A DNA stretch of 64,000 nucleotides, taken from Thermoplasmata archaeon. GTDB lineage: Archaea; Thermoplasmatota; Thermoplasmata; Methanomassiliicoccales; Methanomethylophilaceae. A program made the translations under genes and the position numbers. The notes under the pieces are model-generated. The model saw only the letters and a program-made list of their open reading frames with translations. It ran no database searches and was not told the DNA's origin. Numbering within the stretch: position 1 is the first letter of the stretch; each line of letters opens with the position of its first letter. The stretch is taken from contig SUSZ01000005.1 of assembly GCA_015063165.1 (NCBI GenBank), positions 46,223-110,222 on the forward strand, given 5' to 3'. Of this stretch, positions 61,118-64,000 are shown in pieces.

Positions 61118-61279
61118 ATGAGATCGAGAAACAAGGAAAAGCAGGCAGCAAGGCGCTGCAGTGCGGCGTCCGGAGGTACCTTCGGGAATCCCGTATCCGG
61201 ACTCCGCGCTCACGAGAGAGGTACCGCAGAAACAGAGTTTGAAACTAGAAAGAACAGGCCAGGGAGGGTCCGCGCATGA
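61118..61279 (+). CDS. Small basic protein coupled to the integrase
   Basis: 53 residues, Arg/Lys-rich (MRSRNKEKQAARRC start). GGGAGGT lies 5 nt before its ATG, a strong ribosome-binding site. Its TGA overlaps the integrase ATG (ATGA), so it may serve translation of the integrase or act as an excision factor. A different frame from the ATG at 61039 is open for 67 codons and could be a leaderless product. I prefer this one because of the coupling. Confidence 0.45.
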   Translation: MRSRNKEKQAARRCSAASGGTFGNPVSGLRAHERGTAETEFETRKNRPGRVRA

Positions 61280-62229
61280 CTAAGAACCAGTTCCGCACGG
61301 ACTCCGAGAGGTTCCTGGAGGCCATCAAGGGCAACTACAAGGACTCCACTTTCAACGAGAAGAGGCGGAAGCTGAGCTACTACTCGGACGTCTTGTTCAA
61401 GCTGTACACGGACGGGAAGATATCGTCGTGCAATCCGAAGACCCTCACGAAGGAGGACATAGCCGCGTACGTCGCGTTCAGGCGCGCGACCGGCAAGAAG
61501 GACTCGACCATCAGGAAGGACCTCTCCATGATAGGGGAGCTCCTCACGTTCGTCGGGAACGACGCCATGGACCTGTACAAGGTCGTGTACGGGAACAAGA
61601 GGCCGAAGAGCTACAACGGAAGGCTCGACCCCCTCCCGGACGAGGTCATAGAGAAGGTCTACGCCCTCGCCAGGTCCACCGACAGCTGGAAGGTCATGGA
61701 GGGCTGCATGGCGATCATCCTGGGATGCGCCGCGGGCCTCAGGCCGCAGGAGGCCAGGCAGCTGTACGCCTCGGACGTCCACCACCTGGAGGAGGAGCCC
61801 TACATCCATGTGAGGCATGTCAAGGGGGAGGACTCCTGGGGTCGCCACAGGAGCGTCCCGCTCAACGACGGCGTCTCGGACATCGTCGAGAAGTACATGG
61901 GCATGCGCCTGGAGAAGATGAGGGGCAGAGGAGTCGTCAGCGACGCCATGTTCCCTCCCCTGAGGTCGAAGAAGGAGTTCGTCTCCCAGCAGTCCATGAG
62001 CCGCTTCAAGATGGACGTGGCGAGGATCATCGGGTCGGACTTCGTCCTGAAGGACGGACGCAGGGCGTACGGGCAGAGGATGCTTGACAGGGGCGTGCCG
62101 ATAGAGTACGTGTCGTACTGCATGGGCCACGACTCCGTGGAGACCACCCAGAAGTACTACGCGAGCTACAGGGACAAGTCGGTCCTTAGCGAGGTCCACG
62201 AGATCCTGAGGCGCGGGTCCAAGACGTGA
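61276..62229 (+). CDS. Tyrosine recombinase (integrase)
   Basis: 317 residues. The N-terminal core-binding domain is SERFLEAIKGNYKDSTFNE. The catalytic domain shows the first Arg in CAAGLRPQEARQL, the second Arg region in KDGRRAYGQRMLDRG, then GHDSVETTQKYY with His and the nucleophilic Tyr. The usual His of HxxR is altered (DGRR). It integrates and excises the element at tRNA-Pro, 145 nt away. Confidence 0.9.
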   Translation: MTKNQFRTDSERFLEAIKGNYKDSTFNEKRRKLSYYSDVLFKLYTDGKISSCNPKTLTKEDIAAYVAFRRATGKKDSTIRKDLSMIGELLTFVGNDAMDLYKVVYGNKRPKSYNGRLDPLPDEVIEKVYALARSTDSWKVMEGCMAIILGCAAGLRPQEARQLYASDVHHLEEEPYIHVRHVKGEDSWGRHRSVPLNDGVSDIVEKYMGMRLEKMRGRGVVSDAMFPPLRSKKEFVSQQSMSRFKMDVARIIGSDFVLKDGRRAYGQRMLDRGVPIEYVSYCMGHDSVETTQKYYASYRDKSVLSEVHEILRRGSKT

Positions 62230-62349
62230 ACGCAGGAGGGCGTGGGCCCAACGACAAAAATCCGGACCCACGCCTTCCCGAAGACCCAAAAAACGACTTA
62301 GAAAAACGCAAACGCCATTAGCCAGACCGCGAGAAACAAGGTCATAAAT

Positions 62350-62365
62350 TATGCTGAATAGCATA
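62350..62365. promoter_or_regulatory. Element operator copy 3 beside tRNA-Pro
   Basis: TATGCTGAATAGCATA with perfect TATGCT/AGCATA arms around GAAT lies 9 nt from the attachment core. A site here could mark an integrase or excision-factor site as well as a regulator site. Confidence 0.5.
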
Positions 62366-62373
62366 AATATATG

Positions 62374-62387
62374 GTGGGCCTGCCCGG
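62374..62387. repeat. Right attachment site copy inside tRNA-Pro
   Basis: GTGGGCCTGCCCGG, the 3' part of tRNA-Pro on the minus strand, repeated at 53525-53538. Integration left the intact tRNA at this end. Confidence 0.7.
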
Positions 62388-62447
62388 ATTTGAACCGGGG
62401 TCAACGGCTCCCAAAGCCGCAAGTATACCAAGCTAGCCCACAGGCCC
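62375..62447 (-). tRNA. tRNA-Pro (TGG)
   Basis: 73-nt cloverleaf: acceptor GGGCCTG/CAGGCCC, anticodon stem GCGGC/GCCGT around TTTGGGA (anticodon TGG), T-arm CCCGG-TTCAAAT-CCGGG. No CCA is encoded, so it depends on the CCA-adding enzyme whose gene lies 48 nt upstream on the same strand. Its 3' end is the element's attachment site. Confidence 0.93.
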
Positions 62448-62494
62448 ACAGTTTGGCTCATCCGCTAATCGGTATTAATGGATTCGCATCCAGC

Positions 62495-63817
62495 TCATTC
62501 GATCTCCCAGGGAAGCTTGGGGACCAGCAGCTCCGTCATCATCAGAGCGTCAGCAGACTCCAGCGTCCTGGCGTGATCCAGAACGGTCATCTTCTCGGGA
62601 TCTATGTCCCTTCCTATACCTGCGACGGCGGCTTCGTCCTCCATCATCTCCTTCGCGGTGAAGTACAGCCTTTCCGCTATGACCGTCCACGCGCCGTCCT
62701 CTATGAAGGGCTCCCCGTACTCGTTGTCTTTCCATTTCTCCATGAAGGACTCGGACTTCACCCATACCGGCGGACCGGGGTGCTTGTAAGTCTTCGACAG
62801 GACGTCGCGTTCCAGCTCGAACATTATCACGAGCTTGTCGTCCTTCATGTCGTGGACCGCGCGAAGCACGTTGAACGAGAACTAGTTGAGCTTCCTTCCC
62901 AGCGCGTACTGGGTCTTCCACAGCTGCGAGTACAGCACGTCGTCCAGGACGTTCGGCTTCTCGAATATGACGGTCAGGAGCCTGGATCCGTGGTTCTCCG
63001 CTTTCGAGGCGAGCTCCCTCTTGGACATGGGCGATCTCTCCTTGGGGAAGAAGAACCTCATGTCGGGGTTAGCCAGATAGGCTTTGGCCGCCGCTATGAA
63101 CAGCGCCATGGTATCCTCGTGCACCGCGGAAGCCACGTTCCTGCGGGAGTCCACCGGGTCGTACACCACCAGGGGCGAGACCATGGACGGGCCTTTGCTC
63201 TCTATTATCAGAGTGGCGTTGTCCTTCCACTTCTGCGATCCTTCCAGAACTCCGCGGAACGTCCCGTAGTACACCACCAGGATCTCGCACAGGTACCCGG
63301 AGAATCCTCTGGCATCCTGCTCCGCGCCGTACGCGCCTATCCCTTTCATGAACTTCTTGAGCAGACGGACCTCGTTCTTCTGCTCGTCCGCGAGGTGGGA
63401 CAGTATGTACTGCGTGTGGAAGGGCGTCCTGTCCACTGCGCTCTGGAGCTTAGCTGTGCTCTCCAGGCGGTAGCATGGGACCAGGTCGACCTCTATGCCC
63501 TCGAACTCTCCCCTGGTGTAGGGATGGTCGGAGAACATGCGCACTCCGTGGAGGACGTCCTCGCCTATCTTCAGGCCTATGCGCTCCAGCTCGTCGTGCG
63601 GGACCGTGTCCGGAAACATCATGAACACGTCGAAATCGGGATTCGAGAGGAAGGTTCCTTTGGAGAACGACCCGGCCATCCTGACCTCTACGTCGATGCC
63701 GTGCTCTGCCGCATACCTTATGACGATGGCTTCAAGGCGGTCCGCCTTGTCCTGCAACGATGCCACCACCTCTGCGGAGGGCACGATCATCTCCAATACC
63801 TGCTCCTCTAGATTCAT
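62495..63817 (-). CDS. cca: CCA-adding tRNA nucleotidyltransferase with in-frame UAG at residue 312 (probable pyrrolysine)
   Basis: Read through the TAG at 62882-62884, this is a 440-residue protein, the normal length of archaeal class I CCA enzymes. Nucleotidyltransferase motif GSFSKGTFLSNPDFDVFM near residue 49; third carboxylate in GIEVDLVPCY. The central domain includes PYTRGEFEG. After the UAG, FSFNVLRAVHDMKDDKLVIMF and HPGPPVWVKSESFMEKWK match the family's tail domain. Termination at UAG would remove this domain, which contacts the tRNA elbow. The enzyme is essential where tRNA genes lack CCA, as most do here. So UAG is very likely translated. Confidence 0.88.
62882..62884 (-). other. 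In-frame amber codon in cca, candidate pyrrolysine site
   Basis: Context CTCAAC-TAG-TTCTCG on the minus strand. The frame is open for 129 more codons of family-typical sequence. The aligned position lies in the body-tail connection, where no catalytic residue is expected. No hairpin is evident right after it. Confidence 0.7.
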
Positions 63818-63885
63818 AAAGCCTCGTAGATGGATACCTAATTTAATGGTTGGGGTTTTTCTTTAAACTCTAGCTCCTGGATTTT

Positions 63886-64000
63886 ATGGTATAAGTCCGG
63901 AAGCCTACCTGCGGCCTTCTGGGCCGGATCCGCAGGACCGTGCCGACCGGCGGGGCGATTCGGCCCTCGGACGGGGCCGGGGTCGCGAGCCGACCCCCGT
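63886..64000 (+). ncRNA. Start of a GC-rich structured RNA running off the window (unidentified)
   Basis: About 110 nt of roughly 75 % GC follow a TTTAAAC TATA candidate near 63863. Nested stems include CCTGCGG/CCGCAGG, CGGCCC/GGGGCCG and GGGTCG-CGAG-CCGACCC. No coding frame is convincing. Size and density fit a large structured RNA such as RNase P or SRP RNA, but I could not match signature motifs. The strand is inferred from the TATA box. Confidence 0.4.

Larger units (their letters stand above)
53525..62387. mobile_element. Integrated element in tRNA-Pro(UGG)
   Basis: A 14-nt direct repeat, GTGGGCCTGCCCGG, bounds about 8.9 kb: the right copy (62374-62387) is the 3' end of tRNA-Pro, and the left copy is at 53525-53538. 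The element holds a tyrosine integrase next to the tRNA, an HUH replication protein, a decayed copy of that gene, exported-protein genes of lower GC, an Xre regulator and a ribbon-helix-helix regulator. This is the layout of an archaeal integrative plasmid. 55608-55983 and 57855-58264 hold no gene I can support. Confidence 0.75.

Noticed and set aside
62351-63811. 486-residue frame on the plus strand opposite cca
   Set aside because: Antisense of the CCA enzyme, which has nucleotidyltransferase motifs and family length.
1-64000. CRISPR array
   Set aside because: No run of regularly spaced direct repeats was seen anywhere; the repeated short sites are isolated operators and attachment copies.

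Overview
The window is archaeal and most likely from a methanogen of the order Methanomassiliicoccales or a close relative in the Thermoplasmata. The signs are archaeal/eukaryotic-type information genes (aIF1A, Rio1, Pus10, L15e, L21e, RpoF, Kae1, family B DNA polymerase, fibrillarin, class I CCA-adding enzyme), TATA-box promoters, dispersed tRNA genes that mostly lack an encoded CCA, a 5S rRNA gene apart from other rRNA genes, and about 55-60 % GC. Almost every gene I checked stops at TGA, with a few at TAA. TAG ends one ordinary gene and sits inside two others whose protein families continue across it. That fits an organism that decodes UAG as pyrrolysine. The assignment is inferred from the sequence; no database search was run.

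Layout. 1-3.0 kb: end of proA, proB, then an alanine/glycine:cation symporter with a small membrane partner. 3.6-6.8 kb: tRNA-Val, Kae1, a RecJ-like DHH nuclease and ribosomal protein S15. 7.0-19.4 kb: an unusual cassette of two P-loop GTPases (one membrane-anchored), a GAP1-like protein carrying an in-frame UAG, an Hsp70, an Hsp70-vWA fusion, a 971-residue zinc-ribbon/beta-sandwich protein and a GrpE homologue. 19.5-27.7 kb: Nudix, fibrillarin, 5S rRNA, an NADP phosphatase/NAD kinase fusion, a JAMM protein, a phosphohexomutase-like protein with altered catalytic loops, tRNA-Leu, a TauE/DUF1634 exporter pair, a ThiI-like protein with a degenerate PP-loop, and L15e. 28-39 kb: PolB, YchF-type GTPase, and a conserved translation operon (aIF1A, Rio1, KH, Pus10, L21e, RpoF, DUF655, RsmA), then tRNA-Glu, a HAD-like protein, a formyltransferase-like protein and archease. 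39-53.4 kb: HD protein, aspartate dehydrogenase, M24 peptidase with TldD/TldE, IlvC, a MarR-MFS pair, a nitrilase-family enzyme, an ATPase-isochorismatase pair and a PP-loop/Sel1-like protein.

53.5-62.4 kb is an integrated element in the 3' end of tRNA-Pro(UGG). A 14-nt copy of the tRNA 3' end marks its far boundary. It carries an HUH-type replication protein, a decayed second copy of that gene, AT-rich genes for exported proteins, a DUF2975/Xre pair, a ribbon-helix-helix regulator and a tyrosine integrase. Three copies of a 16-bp palindrome-like site flank the regulator and integrase genes. Next to the intact tRNA lies the CCA-adding enzyme gene, which also carries an in-frame UAG. The window ends in a GC-rich, hairpin-dense stretch that looks like the start of a structured RNA.

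The most interesting parts are the Hsp70/GrpE/GTPase/GAP1 cassette, which resembles the GTPase-centred conflict or signalling systems known from bacteria, and the two probable pyrrolysine-containing proteins: GAP1 and the enzyme that adds CCA to tRNAs.
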